Both the position numbers and the translations under genes were made by a program. DNA of 64,000 bases from Acanthopleura granulata. Taxonomy: Eukaryota > Mollusca > Polyplacophora > Chitonida > Chitonidae. Each line of letters starts with the position of its first letter. Position 1 is the first letter of the stretch. The stretch is taken from NCBI GenBank assembly GCA_016165875.1, contig JABBOT010000007.1, positions 8,155,245 to 8,219,244 on the forward strand. The letters are read 5' to 3'. Positions 34,165 through 45,329 of this stretch are shown in pieces. Under the pieces are notes generated by a model. It was not told the DNA's origin and did not search any database. It worked only from the letters and a program-made list of their open reading frames with translations.

Positions 34165-37100
34165 CATTCATGCTAATCTCAAGCTATACATGTATTCATT
34201 GTTTCTGAGATATTTGCTCAGCACATAAAACAGTGTACGTCACCTAAGAACACAGTGTCGTTATTCCACATGAAACCTGTGTGTGAGCGAGTTTGCTCTC
34301 GTGTCGTCAGGCGGAACAGTTCATCTAGACAAGAACTGGAAGAGCTGGAATCTCCAGCTAGCATCTTTTATTGTCTCCTTATATACAGGACAAACGATTC
34401 ACCGTGTTCCTGTAGTTACTTTCCATACACTTATAAACGCGATCAAATGCTTGATTCAGCATGTGCTGTAACCAGTCGTTTATAGCATACAGTGAAGCCC
34501 ATATTAAATACCTGGCTGGAGCTATACTCACACAATCAGATTCCCCAATACGTAGGCCTAATTTACGGTGTATTCTTTTTTCTTCATTTCAAAGCCTTCA
34601 ACCACAATGCCAACTCTGATTCGTGAGCCAGCCTCTGGAACAGGGTAATTTAATCTTGTGACGAAGTGTTGTCAAGGAGCCACGCGGTCAACAGGTCTCC
34701 TCTCAGTTCTGTACTGCCCTAAATCAATGTTGCCACAGCTAGAAAAGGCTCTGTTAGTATCTTGTTATGTCAATCAAATGCGAGGGTTAGCCGCAGTAGC
34801 TGCCAAAGCTTATGGAAGCGATAACCCGTTTCTAGTGCCCACTGATATTCAATTGGCGAATGTTTGGGCTATAAAGTTAATTGTGTAACAAAGAATGAAA
34901 CCATAACATCGGTCAAGTGCAACGTACACATACGTGTAAGGCACCGGCTTGAAGGTGAAAAAAATTACACGAACCAATCATTTCCCGGTAAAATTCTGTA
35001 GACCTATTAAGCAACCATGGGACAATGCTCTCATGTTTTGTCATCGGATTCACCCGACGAGCTTAAGTGTTGTTTGCACGTAGTGTTTAAATGTTTCCTG
35101 CGATGTTAAAAGTTGTACGCAATGAATGGGTTGCACTTCATCTACATATTACCCACTACAGTTAATTTTTTTTGCTTCAAATAGCTTTTGTTAATCACAG
35201 CTTTACCACAATAAAGCTTTGACCAATGATCTGTGGAAATGTTTCATTGATATATGTATCATCGGTCTGACAAAAGGGGATATCTTGGCTCTTTTTTCTG
35301 TCGGTATATAGTAACACATATAAGAAATTAAATATAAAGAAGACAACCGCATACCAAAGCACTTACCAAACTTTGACGCATATCCACTGATGTAACGCCA
35401 CTTGCTGTATCTCTTTTAACCTCCAGCAATGTTGAATTCCGACATTTCATGACACAAAATGTGTGCGTTCCATTGACTATGACTTGCATGTCGTATTGAA
35501 GTCTCTGAAGGGCTACATCAAGCTAGTGCCCAAATCAAAGTGAAATACGTAGTTGCCTGTTGTGACGTTGTACTGCTCGTGTTTGTTATAAAGGCGGGAA
35601 CGAGTTTTACGAACTCCCCATTGAGATACATGAAAGAACGAGTTGTCTTGGTACAGTAAGGTGCTTGACCCTCTAAATCTTCTAAATACGAAGCGCTCCT
35701 AAGCAGCGCAATCTGATATATAATCATCCAACTATTACTCTAGTGGTCCGATTAAATACTACAGATAAAAACGCAACAGTTAATGTTTTTCGTTCTGTGA
35801 CCCATGTTAAAGAGAATGGAATGTATCCCACTCAGCCGGCATGTATGTATGATTCTTAATCCTTTCCCATCACAAAATTATATTCCGTGAAACAGATAAA
35901 TGGAATTTATTTATTTACTTTGGATTTTGAATGGAAGAGTAAATGTATCTTGTGAAATTGAACCACGCTCTATCAAATAATGTATGAGGAATTAACTTCC
36001 TATCTGTTTAAGCACAGTATGAGATCGACAAGCTCGAGCTCTTTACCTACACCCTGCTATGGAGTCCTAATTATTATCTAGACATAACTCGAAGCAAAAA
36101 CACTATGGTAACCCGCATGTTAAATAAATCGGGTCTTTGGCTCAATTTTTGTACTGCTTTAAAATAACATTCAATGTCAGAGATTATTTCTGGCGTCAAA
36201 ACATTAACCATAGGCTTTCATATATGTGCATAAAAATACTAAGATGGATATGAATTTGAAAAATGTGAAAATAAACGAAGGCAAAAAGAGAGCCAAGAAA
36301 CTATCTTTTCAGATGTAGTCCGCCATGCCATCATTTCTACCGAATCTTGCACATTTCTTTACTTTGGATTATTTGCCGTATCTTTAGATTTATGCACGTG
36401 CTGGTGCCACTTTAATGAGGAGGAATGAACACAGATAACCATGCGTTTGCTTAGATCTAACAGGCGGATTATGTCTCTCAATTTGTATGCACTGATTAAT
36501 CTCGACGTTTTCATAATACCAGAAAAAAGAAAGCAATCAGAATTTTTGTTTCCGTTAAACAAGTCATGCCGGCTGACAGGCAAATAATGGTAGTGCCGTT
36601 AAGTTAGTGGGTTATAATGTACAGAACAGTACTCTGGCCTGTGTTATTGATTTTGTGTTATGTTGAACAGGCGTGTTTGGATCTTCCGCCTACCGCCATG
36701 ACAAATGGGTGAAATGGGAGTGAACTGGAGCTCATTGTTCCCCATAATTGTTGCCCATCCGTGAGAGGACGCTCACGTGGAACTCATACTGCGGGGACAA
36801 AATTTAGTGTTTTGTCATTATGTGAACACGCCGACATTGCTAAAGCCATAGCGACCGGTTCCCTCTTGGACCTAGAACGTAATGGAGAGCTGGGAAATGG
36901 CTGCTGGTCGGGTGAAAACGCTCTGGAAATCCCTGGCAATAATCAAGGGAATACGACTGTAAATGATCCCTATTTGTATTGCTGTAGTTTGGTCGCATGC
37001 GATGATTGCGTACCGGACTTGCTGGAGCCAGATTTTTCACAGCTTCATTTACAGCTTCTCTAACGACCGTACCAGGAACCATTTTTGTTACCCTCTTTCT

Positions 37101-37499
37101 TTTTACACTGAAGCAATTTTCTTAGTGGAATTAGCTCGGCCTGTTGAATATGGTTTTTAAGAGAGTGCGCGAAACGTTCACCAGTATCGAGTGGATAGAG
37201 AGAGAAAAGAGACTTGTGTATAGTAGAGTGAGCTCGTGCGCCCTCCGTCCCATTATACCCCAGCGCTATTATCTTGACGTCGGCGAAAGTGTTGTGATAT
37301 ATTTCACACTTCCGGTGAAAATGTCGGCCTGTCACACCATTTACGAATCTCCTGAAATAGCGGCGGAAATATTAGACTTTCGAAAACCGCGTGCATTGAC
37401 ACGGGTAATTGATTTCAACAAAGTATGGACACTACGCATTGGTGTTATGTCAGTCTCATATGCATTTTCAGGTATAAGCCGCTACCAAATATACCAGTA
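30129..37499. other. No gene recognised over ~7.4 kb
   Basis: The most open part is 32078-32823, with overlapping frames on both strands (127 and 117 codons minus, 85 plus). Three frames open over the same DNA point to a G+C-rich patch, not a coding exon. The 33381-33995 patch behaves the same way. A 118-codon plus frame at 37144-37500 (MNMVFKRVRETFTSIEWIER at its start) and a 100-codon frame at 36761-37063 have no known motif. No repeats apart from the ATT microsatellite were recognised. Confidence 0.4.
34132..34163. repeat. (ATT)n microsatellite
   Basis: An uninterrupted 32-bp run of ATT, about 10.7 units. On the minus strand it gives the polyasparagine run in a 74-codon frame, which is therefore not considered coding. 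Confidence 0.97.
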
Positions 37500-37584
37500 A
37501 ACCAAGTACTATGACCCAGTCTTGGGAATAATCCAGGTGCTATATTTGCTATCCGCACGCCATGGCCAGTCACGGTCTACCGCG

Positions 37585-38110
37585 CAAAGCAGATAATTCA
37601 ATCTTTCCCATTTGTAATAGATGTACGTCATACTGATATAGAAACTATGTCTTAGTGTTGAGGACAAACCAAGCCCGTGTTATTTACAGTCTGTGCCTCT
37701 TAGTAAGTCACTATGACCAACTATTGCCGATAAGCCTGGAGATAAACCAGGTTCTTACCATTCACAATCTGTGCCTCATAGTTACTAAATATGCCTGAGA
37801 ATTGCAGGTGTTTCGTGGGATCCACTACCGAGCACAGCAGATAATTCAATCTTTCCTATTTACTAGGGATGTACTTAATGTTGATATAGTCACCATGTCG
37901 TAGTGTGGAGGATAAACCAAGCTCTTTCCATCTGTACATTGTCGTTAGTCACTGTTACCAAATATTGCAGATAAATCTGGAGATAAAGTAAGTCTTTCCC
38001 ATTTACAATTTATTCCTTACCGTTAATCACTGTGACCAAAACTTGAAGATAAACCAAGATCTTCCCATTTACTATTTGTACCTCATAAATATTGAATAAA
38101 TCTACCATTT
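37585..38110. repeat. 248-bp direct duplication with ~80-bp sub-repeats
   Basis: The word AGATAATTCAATCTTTCC occurs at 37591 and again at 37839, and the DNA after each is similar for over 150 bp (TTGATATAG, TAGTGT, GGATAAACCAAGC). Inside, a shorter motif AAACCA...TTCCCATTTACAATTTGT...GTCACTATGACCAAA repeats about every 80-110 bp and continues, decaying, to about 38110. It adjoins the fold-back beginning near 38600 and shares its AGTCACTAAATCT-like words. Confidence 0.7.
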
Positions 38111-38599
38111 ATAGGAGATTATCTGAAACCGGAAATCTTCCCATTCGTAGCTATGTCAAGTCTATTTCATTTACGATTTGTACAACAGAAGATTATTGCA
38201 TCAATCCATGTGTGCATTAGTCGCCATTAGTCAATATAACTACAATGTCTTGCTTTATATACCAAGTTCGCTCCCATAAATATCTGTATATCATCATCAT
38301 CAGTCACTAAATCTGCCGTGTGTTGCGCTATACGAAGTCTGCATTCTAAAATATGTGCGCACTATCATTGGTCACTAAATCTACTACATTTAATGTTACA
38401 CGTCACGACTTGCAGAATTAAACAAATCTATAACTTGATCCATTTTAGGCGAAATGTACACGTCGTATGAATTCGACGAATATTCCATTAGCCAATAAGA
38501 CAAATCTCAAATTGTGCACGAAGCTGTGGGCTTACCATGCATGGTACCAATCATAAATTTACAGGAGTAAGTAGTGACTCAAGCTCTTTAGTCTTTAAC

Positions 38600-39575
38600 A
38601 TGCATCACCAGGAATACATGTAACTAAATCCACAGGATTAAAAGGATAAACTCAGCTGAATACACAGATTGCTATCTATGTAACAACCTTAGTCACTAAA
38701 TCTATCGTATACAAAATCCGATATAGAACCCTTTGTCTTTCTTTGTCGTCTCTACGCCATCATCAGCCATTAGTCTACTGGGTGAAAAAATAGACTCAGC
38801 CGACAACGTTTACAGGCCGAAAATTATTGTTAGGTTCAGTGCATTAAAAGATGGGCCACATTTAAACAAAGTACGAATCATCTGAAAGGCCAATTCGTTT
38901 CCTTCTTTCTTTCTTTATTTCCTTCTTTCTTTCTTTATTTATTTAATTGGTGTTTTATGCCGTACTCAAGATTATTTCACTTATACGACGGCGCCCAGCA
39001 TTATGGTGGGAAGAAACCGGGCAGAGCACGAGGCAAACCCGTGACCATCCGCAGCTTGCTGGCGGACCTTCCCCCGTAAGGCAGTAGAGGAAGCCAGCAT
39101 GAGCGAGGATCAGCTGCTCAGCATCCTCTGGTTGCTATACGTGTAGGTTCTATGTAAGCATACATGTAGTACAAAACCTGTGTCTGTATTTAAAAATAAA
39201 GTGACGTCACTGCGCGTCGGCCTCTTCTGTATGGTCCAAAACGTCGACCGTAGCACTCAGTCTTTATTTCCATTTAATCGCTGTAAAGAATCCGCCCACA
39301 AATAATGAAGACCATATTTGGAATCAGCACGAACTAGCCGTTTAGATGACACGTTCTTTGTTTAAATGTGGCTATTCTTTTAATGCATTGAACCTAACAA
39401 TAATTTAATTGTAGATTGATTTTTTACCTTGTGGTTATTTTTTACCTTTTGGTTATTTATAACTCGGGTTATTTTTTTAACCCTCTACACGGTTGATTTA
39501 GTGACTAACGTTATTAAACCGAGTCTGTCCTTTTAATCCTGTGGATTTAGTTACCCGTGCTCATGATGATGAATT
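38600..39575. repeat. Degenerate fold-back (inverted repeat) with a SINE in the loop
   Basis: Three blocks on the left pair, in reversed order, with blocks on the right. Block 38821-38890 (ATTGTTAGGTTCAGTGCATT) pairs with 39337-39405. The AGTCACTAAATCTATCGT block near 38690 pairs with one near 39495. Block 38620-38661 (CTAAATCCACAGGATTAAAA) pairs with 39512-39554. Pairing in the best 70-bp block is judged about 80-85% by eye. The loop holds a (CTTT)n tract and a SINE. No transposase-like frame is present. Confidence 0.75.
38933..39116 (-). mobile_element. 5'-truncated tRNA-SINE in the fold-back loop (minus)
   Basis: (TTTA)n is followed by ATTGGTGTTTTATGCCGTAC, TTATACGACGGCGCCCAGCA, TTATGGTGGGAAGAAACC and AAGCCAGCATGAGC. 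The element breaks before box B. A CTTT-rich tract with an internal ~22-bp duplication (38898-38940) precedes the tail. No target-site duplication was found. Confidence 0.85.
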
Positions 39576-42325
39576 ACCGATACTCATGGTAATGTATTAT
39601 ATAGTAAAGGCTAGAGAATTTGTGTAATGATTTTATCCTCACCAGAACACAACTATAAGCTACGTGTGAAATAATATTTAATAATGTGTTGGACAAGAAA
39701 CAGGGGGTAATTCATAGAACCGTTGCCATGCCAGGAGGACATAAACCCTAATGCAGTCAAACTTACTTGTCTTGGAGTGGTTGGTGTGATGTACAGAATA
39801 ACACACATAATAGGTAACAGATTTTAGAGAAATAAGGGAAGCTATGCCCAAAAAAATATATGCAAATGTATATATGTATTTTTTAATAAATTCCCTATTT
39901 CATGCGTGTTTTCCGTTAATGGTGGGAAATGTGTCGAAATCACGTCATCGGTGACCTTACTCAGAACGCGGTGCAAGCTTAGCCCTACCACCCCTCCACC
40001 TTTCGGATCCCTCTCCCCTCAGAAGTGTCATTACAACCACTGACGTCATGGCAGCAGATTGTTTAACTTCTGACCGCTAAGTCTGACCATAGAAGCCATA
40101 GGAAATCTACAATTTAAAGCCATTTTTACGCACCAAGAGAGAAGCAGACACCCTTTTAAAATTTATTCTTCCATACGTCAGAGCACGTCCTAAGTTAAAT
40201 ATTAAGAAATAAGAACCAAATGTTTCATGTATGTTTTCAGAGAAAATGATGTCATCTGAAGATGTCGATTTATATGGTGTCGTAAGGCGCTGGCCAGTGC
40301 AATGCTTATAGTTGATACACCAGAGATATTCCAGCCTCAACATTCCATTAATCTTAAAGGGGTGTCTCATTATTCATATTTAGCATACTGAGGCAGCGTG
40401 TGGTGTCGCTTGCGTTGTAAGAGGTGTCACTCAGCAATGAGGCAAATATTACGAATGCGGCGTAATTTATATCTATGTCGTATGTCACTCGTTAAACACG
40501 AACGGGCGAGCCAAGCGTATAATCCCAAGGCCTGTTCTCAAGTTACTATACACTAAATAATATATGTAAATAGTAACTAAACGCGGTAACATGTGAAAAA
40601 AACCGTCTACAGTTTTTAACGATGCGATTAAGATAGTTAATTTAGTAGGCATGAAATCCAATTCAAAATTCAAGCTCGCCTATATCGACATTGGCTGCGC
40701 ACGTATAGTTGGAAATTACTGATTCCAACAGGTTTTCTATAGTCTGCTCGCAATAGTGTGTCCAGTAAAAGCGTGGACCTGTAGGTCATACGAAATTTAA
40801 GATACAATAACACAGAAACGGATATCGCCTTCTATTTGCGTTTATGTCTCGATATTAAAAATGAAGTAGAAGACAAGTTTTGTTCTCAATGAGTGCGGTG
40901 TAAAACATTAACCAGTTAAGTAAATTTGTTCTCAATATCTCATATGCTCCCTTAACGTTATCACTCATTTTAGTACTCCTTACCCTGATCCATCTTTTAT
41001 AACATTCTATGTCACACATTTATGTATTTATTTATTTTTTTTTATTTCTCTGATGGAAGATTTACTAAAAAAGTTTCATTAATACCACCACTGGCACGTT
41101 CATGCGTTGATGGAAATAGTCACATTCTCTAGAAAATTATCACACTTTGCCTGGTATACTAACAAAAACCTAACGTTATTATATTGCTTTATACTTAACA
41201 TTCTCTTTGAATACAAACCGGGGGCCGAACTCACAAAGCCTTTTCTGTCTTAACCCAAAGCTTAAAATGTGTCACGATGCTTAATTTTTGTCACAGAACG
41301 TGAAGAAAAATTCAAATTTTGACTTACGTAAGTCGGAAAACAGTTTTTGGAACAAGTCCCATGGCAGACCATTTTGCACCTGTACATCACATATAACATG
41401 ACATCTCTCGGACAGATCCATGTAAGATACCTTAGTTTAGCAGGAAATTTGTTTTTTACAACCAAACAGTTCGAGAGGTGTTTCTTTGGTGTAGAGCGAT
41501 TGTCGCCCTGCAGCTAACCTCTTTTGTGAATCGTATTATTGAATGTGAAATGACTGGCCTGGCCGCTGTCGCTATGTTGTTTGTGAGAGGGGCGTCATGT
41601 CAGGCGTCTTAGGCGAACTGTTTCATCCAAAGAGCACCAGAAATCAGTCGGATTGATTCAAGGAGACACCGTCGTGACATGTCTGGAAAAAAATTTGTAT
41701 CAAAGAGACGCTGAAATACAAGCAATGACAATTAAATAAAAAAAGTCTTTGTTTCCCGGGGAAAAATGATACCAAACCCGGGAAATGTTGCGTAATAAAA
41801 AAGTTACGGCGTTCCAAGGCCTTTGATTTGGAGACTGGTTTTATTCATCCTCCTAGAACATTCATTACGTCCTTTCGTCATCATTGAAAACTGTTCACTG
41901 ACTCTCTTTCCCTGAATATTTCCTAATTTTACATTTATATATTTTCTTAGTTCTTTAGGGGTTTGTGTTATATGTCGTTTTTGGAAACTGGTCTTGTGAT
42001 TATTGACCCGGAACGCGCGTTTTGGTTGACAGCTGGTATACGAATGTCGGTTCGACACCTATATTCTCCCGACGTTATTGATGACTGTTTGTTTACAACT
42101 TTATATCTCACAGAAGATGGTGTAAGATTTAGTGCAGATAAGACTTTAGGATGTCTGTAATCCATTTCTAATCTGAAATACGACAAACGCCGTCGCTTCC
42201 GTGCAATCTTTAGCGCAGTAAGGATTTCAGGATAGAGTGGATATGCTAGTATGAAACTTTGGAATGTAAACAAAATTGTTTCTTGTCTTATCTTATTTGC
42301 AATCACGACAACATGTCAGTGTGTG
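39576..42325. other. No gene recognised; one doubtful SINE fragment
   Basis: Frames of 62-112 codons occur without motifs; the 112-codon minus frame (41968-42306) overlaps opposite-strand frames. At 40883-40912 the words AATGAGTGCGGTGTAAAACA may be a decayed SINE 3' end. At 41222 GGGGCCGAACTCACAAAGCC resembles a TIR-element end, but no partner was found. Confidence 0.4.
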
Positions 42326-42945
42326 TACTAGCTCCAGGTAGCTTCGAAGTTCTTACACTCATTACGTTGACAGTACCGAAGATACAGCGGCTGACATTGT
42401 AGTAAGTCCAGAGTTCTTGTGCGTTGCCTTCTCGATACATATAGCCGGCATGTTGCGACAGTTCAGATCTATGGCAACTAGAAAACCACAAACGCGGTGG
42501 TCTTAACTTCGTCCTATACCCTCTAACCAGCCTCAAGGTACAAAGCCCCATGTTAAAAGATCCGCCATAGCCGTTACTCTTCACGAATCGGTTATCGTGC
42601 ACATTTAGTTGTGGCGGAAGCGGAAGTGACGCCGCCATCGCTCTCACTCCATAACTAAATGTGCACGAAAACAGATTCGTGCAGAGTAACGACTCTGGCG
42701 GCGAATTTGGATCTTTTTACATGGAGCTCTATACGTTCGGGCTGGGTGAACGGTAAAAGACGAAGGTAATACCACCGCGTTTGTGGTTTTCTAGTTGTCA
42801 TTGGTCTGAACAGTCCATATGTATCGAGAAGGCAGCGCGCAAGAACTCTGGCTCTACTACACGATTTTGCAATGTCAGCCGCTGTAGCTTCGCTGCTGCC
42901 AACGTAATGAGTGCAAGGGCCTACCTGGAGCTATGTGTGTACATA
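42326..42945. repeat. ~620-bp near-palindromic fold-back element
   Basis: The left arm (about 42326-42610) and right arm (about 42653-42945) are reverse complements over nearly their whole length, with small insertions. Matching landmarks are GTGCACATTTAGTT with AACTAAATGTGCAC at the loop edge, AAACCACAAACGCGGTGG with CCACCGCGTTTGTGGTTTTC, and TCATTACGTTGACAG with TGCCAACGTAATGAG. The loop is 42 bp and contains CGGAAGCGGAAGTGACG. A minus frame (42303-42647) and a plus frame (42781-43131) read the same arm sequence. It could form a very long hairpin RNA if transcribed. Confidence 0.88.
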
Positions 42946-43559
42946 GTCCTTGGGACCAACGTGTGTGTGTTTACCTATAGCAACGTGCCTACCACTCAAG
43001 AGTGTAGCGAACAACATGTTCTGAAAAATATACGCATCATTTTAGCCCAAGCGTATTTGCAACAACATCTGTCGACATTGGAAGGAAAGCAACCAACATT
43101 ACCTATTGTGAATCGCTTTCGTGACATTTAAAGTGAAAGTGAAAGTCAAACTACTTTTTTTATTACGCATTCCCCCTTTACTCAAAGACTGATTTACCTG
43201 ACGCATATAACAATGCAAGGATAAAGGCGTTGTAATAAACCGGTAAGAGACTTCATAAATGGGTTGTACAAGCTTGACATGTTAACATATATTACCTGCT
43301 TTTTCCCCTAACCAGGCTGTACAATAAACACTCACCACAAAGAGGTATTGTTCTCACTGGTAAATTGGTGCAATATTTAAATAGTTCTATGGCATAAAAC
43401 ACCTACAAATCATTCGACAGACCAGACAGCGAGTGTTTTTATGCTACCTTGAAGTTTTTTTGTCATCCATTTATAGCAGAACAAACGCTGATCTACATGG
43501 CTTTTGTTATTTACAAATAAACACTTTCAACTGTACAAATTAGCCTGTCACGTATGCCA
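42946..43559. other. No gene recognised
   Basis: The end of the 116-codon plus frame (to 43131) runs out of the fold-back into this DNA without any motif. The GAAAGTGAAAGTGAAAGT stretch at 43131 is a short simple repeat. Nothing else is recognised. Confidence 0.45.
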
Positions 43560-43735
43560 GTATAGGTACTAGGGCTGTTACTTCCTAAACAGGTACATGC
43601 GCAGTAAGCATAAGCTCTACGTGAGGTAAACTGACAAGAGACAAGATTTCCCCTGTAACGTGTGGCCATTTGCTGAGTATCACACTGTCGCCGTTGCTCG
43701 GGTTTTACTCTCTACGCTGTGACCTTTAATATAGT
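43560..43735 (-). repeat. Repeat family X, copy 2
   Basis: In plus-strand order this copy reads GGCTGTTACTTCCTAAACAG, AAACTGACAAGAGACAAGAT, TTCCCCTGTAACGTGTGGCC, ATTTGCTGAG and CTGTCGCCGTTGCTCGGGTT followed by TTACTCTCTACGCTGTG. The last part is the reverse complement of copy 1 near 15050. The next copy begins about 330-350 bp downstream in the same orientation. Confidence 0.72.
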
Positions 43736-43889
43736 ATTCCTACAGAAATCTAGTCACTTTGCTTGTTATCGGATACATTCATTAAATGTTATGACAGCAC
43801 ATCATTTGGATGAACAATAGACCTGTAGCCTATAGTATGTTGCATTTATAATCTGTGCAATTTTTTAAATCTAATTCTGCTTAAATTAA

Positions 43890-44065
43890 GAGGGGTTGTA
43901 AGTTGTTACTTCTAAAACGCTTATATGAACACTTAGAATAAAAGTCTAACGGAGATAAATTGACAAGAGGCTGGATTTCACCGGTAACATGTGACCATTT
44001 GCCAATTAAACCAGCCACTGCTCTGGTTTACTCTCTATACTGTTGTCCTTCATACTCTATGCAGC
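43890..44065 (-). repeat. Repeat family X, copy 3
   Basis: It contains GTTGTTACTTCTAAAACGCT, TAAATTGACAAGAGGCTGGA, TTTCACCGGTAACATGTGACC and GCTCTGGTTTACTCTCTATAC in the same order as copy 2. The copy is partly covered by an 85-codon plus frame (43960-44217) that has no motif. Confidence 0.72.
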
Positions 44066-44910
44066 ACTACTGTGGAATGGTTCAAAGTTTGTTCTCCTCT
44101 TCAAAACTATGGAAGGTCGACTTTAACTCTTCAGGCAAAGTGAACATGCAACGCAATCCGCCGCTAACCTCTGACGGTCGCATGACAGGGCATTTCACGT
44201 TGCATTTTGACTGGTAATTTGCCTCTCTCCGCGCAGCATTGAAAGTCATTATTCCGCCTCCAACCCTGCCATTCTTATAAATGGGACGGGCCCTGTCATG
44301 TTTTTGATTAATAATGGATGCTCTACATGTCATTGTTTTTTTTACCAAGATCTCAACTACAGCAGAGGTCGACTCTGGTTTTTAACCGGCAAGTTAAAGC
44401 CTCTATGATCAGATGGCAATGAAATATAAAACGATGTGATTTTTCAAACATCTTATCAAATCAGCCCGCAGATTTTTGCGGAGGAAAAGATTTTTCAACT
44501 TTTTCATAGACAGTAAGTCAGAACAAGGACTTTCCAAATGTACTGCTGTGTATTCAAAAGTTTGTAGGTCAAAAAACATCAATCCAAAAAGTAAATACAT
44601 AAATAAACCAAACGTTTGTACTGGACAGGTACAACTGGAAAATTACGAAGGTAAACAAAACTGTGTACATCGGATCTGTTTACAGTGTGTGTGATGAGGT
44701 ATTCCGGCTTTCGCTTTTATACTAAAAACAGTACAAAAAATCCTGATTTTTGAAGTATGTGGTAAGCATGGAAATTTAAATTAAGTTTTGCCTTTGACTT
44801 GTCTTCAGCATGGATTGTGTACGTGTAACCTCTGCATAATACATTGTCACCTTTGTGTTGTATCAGATGAATAAAGGATATATGTAAATGATTTCGCTCA
44901 TATCATATTC
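44066..44910. other. No gene recognised
   Basis: Opposed frames overlap at 44082-44348 and 44409-44694 without motifs. The DNA leads into a TCT-rich array. Confidence 0.45.
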
Positions 44911-45105
44911 GTGGTTTTCTTCTTCTTCTTCTTCGTGTCATGGGGCATCTTCGTGCTCTCTGTCTTCTTTGTGTCATCGATCATCTTCATGCGCATTGGT
45001 TTCTCCTTGGCCTGTGTCATCTTCGTGATCTCTGTCTTCTTCTTGTCCTGTGTCTTCTTCGTGTTCTCTGTTTCCTTCGTGTCCTTGCCAGTCATTGTGT
45101 TACGG
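44911..45105. repeat. TCT/GTC-rich minisatellite, units of ~36-45 bp
   Basis: Units resemble GTGTCATCTTCGTGATCTCT then GTCTTCTTCTTGTCC, with three to five copies. Unit lengths are multiples of three, so frames on both strands stay open: the minus frame (44898-45212) gives a lysine/threonine-rich repeat such as DTKKTESTKM and the plus frame a hydrophobic one. Openness on both strands and the lack of any unique sequence argue against a gene. Confidence 0.75.
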
Positions 45106-45329
45106 GCTATTCTCGTATTCAGTTTTGCATTATTTCTATGAGAAGAGGTCTGAACCCGTTTTCCTTGCAAGTTTATAAATACACGATTAATACATCTACC
45201 TCCAAATAGCATGTTTTGTCCAGTTTGTCCAGTGAGGAGTCAGATGTTATAAGTGGCTCTGCGTGGCCTTAGCATGAAGTAGAAACAGATGTTACTTTTT
45301 GAATTTCTATATTTGTCTGCAAAATCTAT

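Noticed and set aside
33943..34167. Polyasparagine-containing minus frame
   Set aside because: The asparagine run is the ATT microsatellite.
37144..37500. 118-codon plus frame
   Set aside because: Non-repetitive, but without a recognisable motif, and a minus frame is open over its first half; too weak to call.
41222..41330. TIR element starting GGGGCCGAACTCACAAAG
   Set aside because: No matching inverted end was found downstream; only a resemblance to other element ends.
44898..45212. Lysine/threonine-rich 104-codon minus frame as a protein
   Set aside because: It reads a TCT-rich minisatellite whose other strand is equally open.
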